Below the pieces are notes generated by a model that ran no database searches, had not been told where the DNA came from, and was given only the letters and a program-made list of their open reading frames with translations. DNA of 36,466 nt from an uncultured Flavobacteriaceae bacterium (lineage in GTDB: Bacteria; Bacteroidota; Bacteroidia; Flavobacteriales; Flavobacteriaceae): positions 1-36,466 of the forward strand of contig CANLCJ010000007.1 of NCBI GenBank assembly GCA_947489085.1, in the 5' to 3' direction. The position numbers were made by a program, and so were the translations under genes. Each line of letters opens with the position of its first letter. Within the stretch, counting starts at the first letter, position 1. This document shows, in pieces, positions 16,133-24,729 of the stretch.

Positions 16133-17968
16133 CTATTGAAGATATTTTGATTCGTCATAAAACAGGTTAACGCATCCCAAGTTATCCTTAACGATTAAGC
16201 ATGCGTCTCTAAAATCTGCACCATAAGGGCATTTTTCTACTTTTAAACTTTTAACAGTATAGAATTCAATATTGTTAACTTCTTCGTCATTTTCAAAATC
16301 ATAATTAGGTAAGTTTTTTACAAAGTTGGAATTTAATATATTGTTATTTAATTTGGATTCGCCTGTATAGAAAAGAGAAATCACATATACTTTATTTACA
16401 TTTTCAAAAAAAGTATTTAATGTTTTTCTTTTCTTTAATAATTTTCTAATTGTTCTTCCGTCATTTACAACATCAGTGATAATTAAAACATTTTTAAACT
16501 TTCTGTCAGAATTATCATAATTCAACTCATTTTCATAATGGTGATGTTCATCGTGTCTATATGAATAAGGTAAAAAGGCATAAGGTTTATTGAATTTAAT
16601 TGTTGCTTTAGAAGAAATTATATTCCCTTCATATCCTAGACCAATAATTAGGTTAATTCTTTTCTGTAATTCTTTTTTTTCTATAACATCTATTATTGCA
16701 TTTTTGACAAAACTTAAATCTTCATTATTTTCAATAAGTTTTGAGGTGTCAATCCAATTATGTGCTCTAGAAGTTTCACTCCAATGAAAATGACCAGAAT
16801 GGAATAGATTTAATTCTTTTACTTTATCATATAAAACATCGGTGTATTCAGAATTATTATATATATCAACATCTGAGTTCGAAATTTCAATTTCTTGTTT
16901 TTTTGAATTCTCTACTGATGATGATTCTTTTTGAGACGAATCAACTAAATCAATTACTTCATCTTCTAAAGTAGGAGGTTTAGCAACAGATATTTCAAAC
17001 TTTTCTTGTTGTTTCGCTCCTGTGTTACTTCTTTTTTGCCAATAATAAGGGTCATCATTACCACCAACTTTTTGTAACCCATAAATATGATTTATTAGGA
17101 TAATATTATCAGCATCATTATTTTCCAGTTCATATATTTTAAAAGCACTGTCATCCTTTTTAGAGGACAAAGTCCCTGAGTCCGATATTGTTATAGAACC
17201 TCCAGCTATTTTTTTACAACCACTAGTATGTTCGTTTCCTGAAAAAATGAATTTAATATTATTCGATTCCAAGGCTGTAGTAAATGCTAATCTATTTTCT
17301 GTATTCCATTGGCCAGAGTTTTTGTCTTCGTAAAGAGAAGTAATGTTATGGTGACAGCAAATCACATTTTTTAATTCGGAATCTTTTGTTATTTCTTTTA
17401 ATTCAAGTTTAAATTTCTGTACATCTATTTTGCCTTCTGTGTTTTCCAAATCTACGTAGTAAGATGAATTTACACCTAACAACAAAAATCTGTTTTCAAT
17501 TTCTAAAGTATCGAATATGACTTTATTTGGATCGAATTTTTTACCCAAAATTGATTTATAGAATGTTGAAAAATTCTTAAGTTTCTCGACATTTATTTCT
17601 TCTTTGTTATAAGTTTCCTTGGAGTATATTAAATTTTCAATATCCTTTCTGTTGATATCATGATCGCCTGGAATTAAGAGAATACAGTCTTTTTTAATGT
17701 TCAATTCAGTGATTATATTTTCTAAATATTTTTTTGCATAATTAAATTCAAGTTCAGCACCACAATCTGTAATATCTCCAGTAACTAATAAATAAATTTT
17801 TTTAGAACTGAATTCTTGTTTCACCTTTTGTATAAGTTTATCAATATATTGTAGAGAAGATTCCTCTTTGGAAGCTCTCAAAAAAGAGTCTGAATTAATA
17901 CGTTCTTCTTTAAGTTTTTTGTCAAGAGATACGTGAAAATCGGAAATATGTAGAATTATACTATCCAT
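16133..17968 (-). CDS. calcineurin-like phosphoesterase fused to orotate-type phosphoribosyltransferase
   Basis: A 611-residue protein, third gene of a coupled operon (its ATG overlaps the stop of the preceding gene by 8 bases). Residues 1-300 are a metallophosphoesterase: D10xH12, GD65, GDH(102-104 DHD), H206-H207 and GNEH (244-247). Two positions differ from the usual motifs: GNHD is GDHD, and GHxH is GNEH. Residues about 310-365 are a charged, Ser/Glu-rich linker. Residues about 375-570 are a type I phosphoribosyltransferase: an orotate-PRT-like opening HSGHFHWSETSRAHNWID, GLGYEGNIIS, and the PRPP loop IITDVVNDGRT (496-506). The tail has Cys580 and Cys590. It lacks a signal peptide, so it is cytoplasmic. 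A role in making or removing a nucleotide-type molecule is inferred; no named family is recognised. Confidence 0.85.
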   Translation of the reverse strand: MDSIILHISDFHVSLDKKLKEERINSDSFLRASKEESSLQYIDKLIQKVKQEFSSKKIYLLVTGDITDCGAELEFNYAKKYLENIITELNIKKDCILLIPGDHDINRKDIENLIYSKETYNKEEINVEKLKNFSTFYKSILGKKFDPNKVIFDTLEIENRFLLLGVNSSYYVDLENTEGKIDVQKFKLELKEITKDSELKNVICCHHNITSLYEDKNSGQWNTENRLAFTTALESNNIKFIFSGNEHTSGCKKIAGGSITISDSGTLSSKKDDSAFKIYELENNDADNIILINHIYGLQKVGGNDDPYYWQKRSNTGAKQQEKFEISVAKPPTLEDEVIDLVDSSQKESSSVENSKKQEIEISNSDVDIYNNSEYTDVLYDKVKELNLFHSGHFHWSETSRAHNWIDTSKLIENNEDLSFVKNAIIDVIEKKELQKRINLIIGLGYEGNIISSKATIKFNKPYAFLPYSYRHDEHHHYENELNYDNSDRKFKNVLIITDVVNDGRTIRKLLKKRKTLNTFFENVNKVYVISLFYTGESKLNNNILNSNFVKNLPNYDFENDEEVNNIEFYTVKSLKVEKCPYGADFRDACLIVKDNLGCVNLFYDESKYLQ

Positions 17969-18980
17969 TAAGCTTTTTTAAGTTTGTATATATGTAATAA
18001 TTTAACTCAACATTGTTTTTATCAGTAATAGAAAATACTGAGATAGTTCTATCTATCGAATCCAAATCTAAATCTTCCCTAGTTAGTGTTTCAATTTTAG
18101 CTAGAGATACATTTCCTAAATATTTACCTCCAGAAAATTCTATTAAATTTTTAGTTATCTTGACTTCAGTTCCTAAACAAACTAAATCAGAAACAACAAT
18201 ATATTTTTTGTTTTCGTAATTATGTTTTTCAAGTTTATTGTAGAGTTTATTTATTGGTCCAATTTTATCGAAAACAAGAATATCTAGTTTTAATAATTTA
18301 GATAACACCGAAACAATAAATGTACTTGTAAGACTTTGACCTACTAGAATTGGTTTGTCTTTGAGATTAGATTCCCAATTTTCTTTAATTTTTATTGCTA
18401 ATCTATATAGTGCGTAATAAATAAATGGAGTTTCAAAACTGATGAACTTTTTTAAATCTATAAATGAATGTAAGTAAACAAAAGAAGAAGCATGCGGTTT
18501 CTTATATTCATCAATATATTTTATTAACCGTTTTTTAAACTCATAGTAAAAAATGTTTCCCCTTTCTATATCTATTTGGTATAAATCAGATTTTTGTTCA
18601 GAGAAAAAATAAAATATATCATAGTCGTCTTTGCTATTAAGTATGTTCTTTGAGTTTTCAATTGTATTTAGTGCTAAAGGTTTAATTAGCTTTTCTGATA
18701 TATTCATTAAAACTAATTTGTGCCCTAAGTCTCTAATTTCAATTATTTTATCAATTATATTTGATTGAACATTTTGAATATTGTTAAAATCAAGAACTAT
18801 ATTATTAAATTGACCTGATGCTTTTTTTAAGAAGTTAAAAAGTCTGTTTACTGTTTCAAATTGTAAACTTGAAATGTAAATACCTTGATTATCATCATTT
18901 AAATAATTAGATGAAATCACTTCTTCTGCATGTAGATTTATGTAGCTGTAATTCAGAGTTTTTATTAGCGATACTATCAT
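17961..18980 (-). CDS. STAS-like domain plus phosphoribosyltransferase-like protein
   Basis: A 339-residue cytoplasmic protein, second gene of the cassette. It starts two bases after the stop of the GHKL gene and overlaps the next gene by 8 bases. Residues about 35-125 look like a STAS-type alpha/beta domain: IVLDFNNIQNVQSNIIDKII followed by GHKLVLMNISEKLIKPL, the strand-helix-strand pattern of anti-sigma-factor antagonists. Residues about 150-330 look like a type I phosphoribosyltransferase: HASSFVYLHSFIDLKKFIS near the start, KPILVGQSLTSTFIVSVLSKLL, and a PRPP-loop equivalent IVVSDLVCLGTEVK (261-274) with Asp265, Gly270 and Thr271. The loop is not canonical, so activity is uncertain. Domain calls are by eye. 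Confidence 0.75.
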   Translation of the reverse strand: MIVSLIKTLNYSYINLHAEEVISSNYLNDDNQGIYISSLQFETVNRLFNFLKKASGQFNNIVLDFNNIQNVQSNIIDKIIEIRDLGHKLVLMNISEKLIKPLALNTIENSKNILNSKDDYDIFYFFSEQKSDLYQIDIERGNIFYYEFKKRLIKYIDEYKKPHASSFVYLHSFIDLKKFISFETPFIYYALYRLAIKIKENWESNLKDKPILVGQSLTSTFIVSVLSKLLKLDILVFDKIGPINKLYNKLEKHNYENKKYIVVSDLVCLGTEVKITKNLIEFSGGKYLGNVSLAKIETLTREDLDLDSIDRTISVFSITDKNNVELNYYIYTNLKKLNG

Positions 18981-18982
18981 AA

Positions 18983-20203
18983 TTAAGCAGTTGGTATTTC
19001 TACTTCAATGTGAACTCCTTTAAATCTTACATTATAAAATCTAATTGAAGAATATTTGAAATCATTGTTATACTTATTACATAGGTTGTGATAAAATTTC
19101 ACAAAGAACTCTAGAATATCATTTTTAATGGAAATCATTTCTCCATTATATCTTTCATCGTCTATTTTGTTGATTACAATATTTTTGTGCAAATCAAACA
19201 AAGTGTTTCTGAGAGAACTTAATTCTTTCAGCTCATCTCTCATTCGATTAGAGATAATAATTTGAGCATTATTTGAATGTAGTCTAAAGTATCCATTAGA
19301 GTTTAAAACAACAGAAGTCATTAAATCAAATAAACCTCTTCTATCTTTTAAAGAAGAAAAAAATAATGTTTCAATTATGTAGTTCAAATTATTTAGAATT
19401 TTATCATTTACTTGTAAAATTTTAATAGAATCCAGTTTGTTTTTTAATTCTAAGGGTTTGTAAATAACACTTTCTCTTTTAGTGTTTAAAGATTCTTCAA
19501 AACCAATACCGTTATCTGAAATTGAAAATTTAGTTGAAAATTTATTAACAAACATCAATGCAAAAGTGTTTGATTTTGAGTGCAAAACACCGTTAGTAAT
19601 TAATTCGGAGAGTATTTCAATATAAAAATCAGATTTTAAAGACGTATTAATATTGTCAAATAATAATTCTTGAAAATGTTCTCTTACGATATAAGTGTAC
19701 TCAGAAATAAGGTAGTCTCTTTTTTCATCCTCATTCTCGAATTCTTTAAGTTTTTCAAATAGATTATTGTCATTTAATGAATAGCACCTAACTCTATGCT
19801 CTGGTCTTGGATTATTCTTGTTGAAATCACCCAAAAATCTTTTATCGTAATGTAAAATATTTCTTCCGTATGGAAAATATGGATTTGTGTTATCACCTGA
19901 TATATTGAAGAAATCACTACTCATTAAAAATTTTAAGACGTCTTTTGTCGCCTGATTATTATATAATGATAATTCTATTGGTTTCTTGTAAAACTTACTT
20001 AGTTGTTCTATCAAGCTTAGTAATAATGGAATAGTAATTGGGTCTATTTTATAACTAGATTCATGAACTAGATTGTCGCCATGTTCAACAAATTTAAAAT
20101 CAATGGTATCATTTTCTTTAATATAAAGAGCTACTTCTTTTAAAAAAGAAGTGTAAAATTTGAAAGTGGTTAAGTTTTCATTGTTCTTTAAAATACTTAT
20201 CAT
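18983..20203 (-). CDS. STAS-like plus GHKL ATPase protein
   Basis: A 406-residue cytoplasmic protein, first gene of the cassette. Residues about 1-105 are alpha/beta and STAS-like (ITIPLLLSLIEQLSKFYKKPIELSLYNN and on). The middle is a GHKL (gyrase/Hsp90/histidine kinase) ATP-binding domain: the N box EILSELITNGVLHSKS with Glu200, Asn204 and His208, the G1 box SDNGIGFEES (229-238), and a later DRRGLFDLMTSVV (287-299) that fits the G2 region. There is no dimerisation/phosphoacceptor His box and no membrane segment, so it resembles anti-sigma-type kinases or stand-alone ATPase switches rather than a classical sensor kinase. It is probably the controlling component for the two phosphoribosyltransferase-like proteins encoded just downstream. 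Confidence 0.8.
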   Translation of the reverse strand: MISILKNNENLTTFKFYTSFLKEVALYIKENDTIDFKFVEHGDNLVHESSYKIDPITIPLLLSLIEQLSKFYKKPIELSLYNNQATKDVLKFLMSSDFFNISGDNTNPYFPYGRNILHYDKRFLGDFNKNNPRPEHRVRCYSLNDNNLFEKLKEFENEDEKRDYLISEYTYIVREHFQELLFDNINTSLKSDFYIEILSELITNGVLHSKSNTFALMFVNKFSTKFSISDNGIGFEESLNTKRESVIYKPLELKNKLDSIKILQVNDKILNNLNYIIETLFFSSLKDRRGLFDLMTSVVLNSNGYFRLHSNNAQIIISNRMRDELKELSSLRNTLFDLHKNIVINKIDDERYNGEMISIKNDILEFFVKFYHNLCNKYNNDFKYSSIRFYNVRFKGVHIEVEIPTA

Positions 20204-20408
20204 TTAATTTTTATAAAGTTATTTTGTTTACATCTAACAACTATACCTACTCAAGTACAATCGCACATAGTAGACCCCACCAAAATAACACTTTCCCTAC
20301 AAACAAACCACCCTACTTCAAAAAAAATACCCAAAATCACCTACAAAATCATAGCATAACCTTCGGCTTTATTTATCCATTTGTTATTTCTAACACCATT
20401 TAATGCCT

Positions 20409-20416
20409 TATGTTTG
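20409..20416 (+). promoter_or_regulatory. candidate -7 box of the LRR kinase gene
   Basis: TATGTTTG matches TAnnTTTG and lies 21 bases before the preferred ATG at 20438. A TTTG at 20380-20383 is 25 bases upstream, somewhat farther than usual. The 234-base region is shared with the divergent cassette, for which no clear promoter box could be found. Confidence 0.35.
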
Positions 20417-20437
20417 CAGCCAATTATATCGATAAAC

Positions 20438-21730
20438 ATGGTACATACATTAGAAGCCTTAAAATCTGGTGCACTCGTTGGGACAAAACGCTTAAAATTA
20501 GCCTGTGGTTTAACTGAATTTCCTGAAGAGATTTTAAGTCTTGCTGATACTTTAGAGGTATTGGATTTATCGGATAACGCCATGTCTATCCTACCTGATA
20601 GCATTTCGCAATTAAAAAAGCTAAAAATCATCTTTTTTGCCAAGAACAACTTTACTGTTTTCCCTGCTGTATTGGCAAAATGTCCAGCCTTGAGTATGAT
20701 TGGTTTTAAGTCGAATGCCATCACAACCGTACCAGAGCAGGCCTTTCCGCCTTTATTAAGATGGCTCATCCTTACCGATAATAAGATTGAGGTGTTACCA
20801 AAAAGTATAGGGCATTACCATTTACTTCAAAAATGTGCCTTGGCAGGAAATCGAATTAAAGCGCTCCCTGCTGAAATGGCCCACTGTTTAAATTTAGAAT
20901 TGTTAAGACTCTCTGCGAATGCGCTGCAATCCATACCTGACTGGCTTTTTGAATTGCCACGTTTATCTTGGGTGGCCTTTGGAGGCAATCCTGCGACCTA
21001 TACTCCAAAATCAAAGTCCGCTATAAGCACGTTTGATTGGGACGATTTCGCTATCGACACGTTGTTAGGTGAAGGTGCTTCTGGGTTTATCTCTAAAGCA
21101 CATTGGATTTCTAAATCAAAAGACGTTGCCATCAAAATTTTTAAAGGTGCAGTAACAAGCGATGGCTTACCAGAGGACGAAATGAAAGCGTCCATTTTGG
21201 CAGGTGCACATCCCAATTTAATTCCAGTTTTGGGAAAGATAAGCAAACACCCAGAGGCTAAAAATGGTTTGGTTTTAAAACTTATAGGGACGTCTTTTAA
21301 GAACTTAGGCAACCCACCGAGTTTAGAGAGCTGTACCCGAGATGTTTTTGACGCTACCTCTAGTTTTAGTCATGCTGATATATTGAAAATTGCCAAAAGC
21401 ATAGCCGCTGTTGCCCAACAATTACATCAAAAAGGCATTAACCATGGCGATCTGTACGCGCATAATATATTGGTAGATACTACTGCAGATTGCCTTTTGG
21501 GTGATTTTGGCGCGGCATCTTTTTATGATACCAATACACCTATAGCGCATAATATTGAACGTATTGAGGTTAACGCTTATGGCTGTTTATTAGAAGATCT
21601 ATTGGAACAGTCTGATCTGTCTGAAGCGCTTCAACATAAATGGCAGGCACTCATTGCCAATTGTACTGCAAAAACGGTTAGCACACGTCCTGGTTTTTCG
21701 GATATTGTAAACACGCTAAAGGCCTTTTAA
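20438..21730 (+). CDS. leucine-rich-repeat protein kinase
   Basis: A 430-residue cytoplasmic protein with no signal peptide. Residues about 1-185 contain seven or so leucine-rich repeats of the LxxLxLxxNxLxxLPxxI type (LEVLDLSDNAMSILPDSI, LRWLILTDNKIEVLPKSI and so on). Residues about 205-430 form a eukaryotic-like protein kinase: glycine loop GEGASG (211-216), Lys233 in AIKIF, Glu248, catalytic loop HGDLYAHN (336-343) with Asp338 and Asn343, and DFG at 356-358. All key residues are present, so it should be active. The frame is open to a TTG at 20381, but the ATG at 20438 is preferred. It is divergent from the phosphoribosyltransferase cassette, convergent with the sulfatases, and visibly less AT-rich than the cassette. 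Target unknown. Confidence 0.85.
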   Translation: MVHTLEALKSGALVGTKRLKLACGLTEFPEEILSLADTLEVLDLSDNAMSILPDSISQLKKLKIIFFAKNNFTVFPAVLAKCPALSMIGFKSNAITTVPEQAFPPLLRWLILTDNKIEVLPKSIGHYHLLQKCALAGNRIKALPAEMAHCLNLELLRLSANALQSIPDWLFELPRLSWVAFGGNPATYTPKSKSAISTFDWDDFAIDTLLGEGASGFISKAHWISKSKDVAIKIFKGAVTSDGLPEDEMKASILAGAHPNLIPVLGKISKHPEAKNGLVLKLIGTSFKNLGNPPSLESCTRDVFDATSSFSHADILKIAKSIAAVAQQLHQKGINHGDLYAHNILVDTTADCLLGDFGAASFYDTNTPIAHNIERIEVNAYGCLLEDLLEQSDLSEALQHKWQALIANCTAKTVSTRPGFSDIVNTLKAF

Positions 21731-21787
21731 CCAATTAAAGGTACGGCACTTTAGCGTATTTGTTTTATCAGTCTACCCAACAGGGCT

Positions 21788-23212
21788 TTATTTATAACTA
21801 CTAGCCAGTTCTTTTTTGGCTTTTAGTGCTACTCTCATTTTTTCAAGTACAGCCTTATTGCTATCATCTCCCGCTATGTTTTTATTCTCTTTAGAGTCTT
21901 GTTTTAAATTGTACAGCATCTCTTCTCCGTTTTCGAACAACGAATACGTGAATTCTTCGGTAACTATAGCATCTGCCTTTTTGAAACGTGCATAGGCATT
22001 TGTTCTAAACGCTTGCTTTGGGTTATCCAAAACCGCTGTAAAACTTTTTCCCATAACGTCTTCTGGCACTTTTACGTTAGCCAAATCGCAAAGCGTAGGG
22101 TAAATATCAACACTTTCTACCAAAGCTTTCGTCGCTGTACCTTTGGCTTTTCCTGGCACTTTTACAATTAGTGGCACTTGTAAGGCTTTATGCAAGGTAT
22201 TGTGCTTGCCCCAAAATTCATGTTCTCCTAAATGCCACCCGTGGTCACCCCATAATACTACAATCGTATTTTCTGCCAAACCAAGCACTTCCAATTCGTT
22301 AAGCACTTCGCCTACCATTTGGTCGACATAGCTCACACAGGCATAATACCCATGACGCATCATTTTATGAAACGTTTCCGTATTAGGTTTATAGTCTCCA
22401 AAACTATAGCTTTTAAACTCACCACTACCTCTTAACAAGCGAGGTGCATTTTCTGGCAACTCGCGATTGTCTGCAATCTCAATAGCAGCTCTGTCATACA
22501 AATCCCAATACTTCTTAGGCGCATAAAATGGCATGTGTGGTCTAAAAAAACCGCAAGCCATAAAAAAAGACTCCCCAGAGGCTTTAAATTGGCGTAAATC
22601 ACTAATCGTTTTTTGTGCTATTTTATAATCTGGATAGCCCGTCTCATCAACGTCTGGCGCTTCGTAAATACGGCCATTACCAGATTTCATAAGTACATCG
22701 TTAGTCGTAGGATCGTAAGCCACACGATGTCCGCCTTTAGGCATCCATGGGTTGCGACTCCAACTCGCTTCCTGAACATCTTTGTTGTAATGAAAAATCT
22801 TTCCGTTGGAAATACAGGTATATCCCGCTTCTTTAAAAACCCCAGGCAATGTTTTAGCATTCGGTACATCCTCTTGGGCTTTTGCTTTATAATCTATAAA
22901 ACGAGTTTTGGTCGGTAAAATACCCGTAAGCAAACTCGCTCTAGAAGCGCCACAAACTGGCACATTACAATAAGCGCGGTTAAAGACTAAAGCTTCTTTT
23001 GCAAACTGATCTATGTTTGGCGATTTTACTTGTGGCGCGCCATAACATCCTAATTCGGGTCTTAAATCGTCTATAGCAATAAAGAGTACGTTTTTAGGCT
23101 TTTGCTCTTGGTTTTGACTTTGCTTTTGAGTAACTACCGCGTTTTCTTTGGGTTTACATGCTACCAAAAGCAGTATTGCACTTCCTATACATATTAAAAA
23201 TTTGTTCATCAT
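21788..23212 (-). CDS. family S1 sulfatase, iduronate-2-sulfatase-like lipoprotein
   Basis: A 474-residue formylglycine-dependent sulfatase. It opens with a lipoprotein signal (AILLLVAC, Cys19), so it acts at the cell surface or in the periplasm. The metal-binding IDD (47-49) and the maturation motif CGASR (87-91) are intact; Cys87 would be converted to formylglycine. Later WGDHGWHLGEHEFWGKH supplies further active-site Asp, His and Lys residues. The motif with Ala in place of Pro is accepted in the family. Overall it is close to iduronate-2-sulfatases (probably subfamily S1_7), suggesting 2-O-sulfate on iduronate or rhamnose as target. It is the last gene of a long minus-strand operon, 5 bases after the preceding sulfatase. 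Confidence 0.88.
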   Translation of the reverse strand: MMNKFLICIGSAILLLVACKPKENAVVTQKQSQNQEQKPKNVLFIAIDDLRPELGCYGAPQVKSPNIDQFAKEALVFNRAYCNVPVCGASRASLLTGILPTKTRFIDYKAKAQEDVPNAKTLPGVFKEAGYTCISNGKIFHYNKDVQEASWSRNPWMPKGGHRVAYDPTTNDVLMKSGNGRIYEAPDVDETGYPDYKIAQKTISDLRQFKASGESFFMACGFFRPHMPFYAPKKYWDLYDRAAIEIADNRELPENAPRLLRGSGEFKSYSFGDYKPNTETFHKMMRHGYYACVSYVDQMVGEVLNELEVLGLAENTIVVLWGDHGWHLGEHEFWGKHNTLHKALQVPLIVKVPGKAKGTATKALVESVDIYPTLCDLANVKVPEDVMGKSFTAVLDNPKQAFRTNAYARFKKADAIVTEEFTYSLFENGEEMLYNLKQDSKENKNIAGDDSNKAVLEKMRVALKAKKELASSYK

Positions 23213-23217
23213 TATTT

Positions 23218-24717
23218 CTACCAGTGTTTAATAATCGTGTAATCGGCTTCGTTTAGGGTATTCTTTATAGCATCAGGAATTTTTCGTCTAGGTGTGTCTT
23301 GATCTAGCTTAAACCCTTTTTTACCTTTGGCGGTAATTAACGGCATGTGTCCTATAGTTTCATCTAAGAAATCGCCCTGAGCTTTCATCCAAGCAAACAA
23401 ATCCTTTTTTAAGGTGGCTTTAATCCCTTGTAGTTTGGGATCGTTTGCTAAGTTTTTTTGTTCAAAAGGATCATTTTGTAAATCGTAAAGCACTTCTAAA
23501 GGCTCGTTTTTAAATTTAGTAGCGCCGCGTTTTATAAAATAATCAACATTCGGTTTCCCTGTTAAATTTTTATCTAAAACTTCAATCGAATTGAAATTAC
23601 GAATGTACTTATAGCGGGTGTTACGTATCATTCTTGAAGGAAAAACTTCTGAATTCAAGATATTTTGATTCGTTCTTACCCCGTACACATAGGTGTTCAC
23701 TGGAGCATCTTTACCTTCTAATAAGGGTAAAAAACTCTTTCCATCCATATCGTCTGTAGACTTGCTTCCTGCTATATTCATAAACGTAGGCAGAACGTCG
23801 GTATAATGCACCAACTGATTGGATGTTGTTCCTGCTTTTATTACTTTAGGCCATCTTGCTACAAAAGGCACTTTTAGGCCTATATCTTTTACGGTAAATT
23901 TACCCGACACGCCATGATCTGCACTGTAAATAAATAAGGTGTTATCATCTAAATAACTATCGACCAATTCCAGTACTTTTTCAATTTGTGTATTATCTTC
24001 TTCAATACTTCGGTAATAACCTGCTTTCTTTTTTACAAAGGCTTTATCGGTTTTCTTCTTTTCATTAAACGGAAAAAATTTAATATCCGCTGCCTTTGCA
24101 TTTTTAACATCAAAATACTTTCCATGCGGATACTTTGAGGTGATAAACATACAAAATGGGTTTTTTGTAGTTTTAAAGTAATGTGCCATACTATCTAATG
24201 GAATGTAAGCTCTAGGCACATCTTTTTTAGGTACTGGTGCCCATTCGCGATCCCAATCGTAAACACTAGCTGGTTTTACATGGCTTTTCCCTGCTAAAAC
24301 CACTTCGTAACCCAATTTCTTCATTCTAGATGTTACACTTTCTATAGTAGGTCGTGTGGCACTATGGTTGGCAAAACAGCCATTTTTCAAGGGGTAATTT
24401 CCTGTAAACAATTGTGATCTGCTTGGTGCACAAATGGCTTGCGCGGTAAACGCATTTGTAAATAACATCCCTTCTTTAGCCAAACGGTCTACGGCAGAGG
24501 TATTTACTTTCTCATTGCCATAACAACCATAATCGTAAACGTCTTGATCGTCTGCCAAATAAAAAATCAGATTTGGTCGGTCTGTTTTTGTTTCTGCTGT
24601 ATCGGCTTTAGTTACCGCTTTTGGTGTCGCATCTGCTTGTTTAATTCCAGAACAGGCCATAAGTATAGCAGCTATACAGGCTAGAGGGCCTAAAATCATG
24701 GTTTTTTTATGCTTCAT
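23218..24717 (-). CDS. family S1 sulfatase, sulfamidase-like lipoprotein
   Basis: A 499-residue sulfatase. The open frame reaches a TTG three codons upstream, but the ATG at 24715-24717 is preferred (MKHKKTMILGPLACIAAILMAC, lipidation at Cys22). The metal site LADDQD (55-60) and the maturation motif CAPSR (96-100) are canonical, and SADHGVSGKFTVKD provides the second half of the metal site. The sequence style (YGCYGNEKVNTSAVDRLAKEGM, GKSHV) recalls heparan N-sulfatase-type proteins, perhaps subfamily S1_8. As no sulfamate is expected in ulvan, an O-sulfate of rhamnose or uronate is the likely target. It lies 12 bases after the next sulfatase upstream. Subfamily is unverified. Confidence 0.87.
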   Translation of the reverse strand: MKHKKTMILGPLACIAAILMACSGIKQADATPKAVTKADTAETKTDRPNLIFYLADDQDVYDYGCYGNEKVNTSAVDRLAKEGMLFTNAFTAQAICAPSRSQLFTGNYPLKNGCFANHSATRPTIESVTSRMKKLGYEVVLAGKSHVKPASVYDWDREWAPVPKKDVPRAYIPLDSMAHYFKTTKNPFCMFITSKYPHGKYFDVKNAKAADIKFFPFNEKKKTDKAFVKKKAGYYRSIEEDNTQIEKVLELVDSYLDDNTLFIYSADHGVSGKFTVKDIGLKVPFVARWPKVIKAGTTSNQLVHYTDVLPTFMNIAGSKSTDDMDGKSFLPLLEGKDAPVNTYVYGVRTNQNILNSEVFPSRMIRNTRYKYIRNFNSIEVLDKNLTGKPNVDYFIKRGATKFKNEPLEVLYDLQNDPFEQKNLANDPKLQGIKATLKKDLFAWMKAQGDFLDETIGHMPLITAKGKKGFKLDQDTPRRKIPDAIKNTLNEADYTIIKHW

Positions 24718-24729
24718 CGTCTTCAATTC

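Noticed and set aside
20204-20330. Promoter for the phosphoribosyltransferase cassette
   Set aside because: A TTATTTTG on the minus strand misses one consensus base and its upstream TTTG is too close (about 11-15 bases), so no promoter is claimed.
20341-20769. 142-residue frame opposite the LRR kinase start
   Set aside because: It lies over the start of a kinase gene with clear repeats and catalytic motifs, and has no recognisable features of its own.
24718-24726. TTG start for the sulfamidase-like sulfatase
   Set aside because: An ATG three codons later gives the same lipoprotein signal and is more likely.
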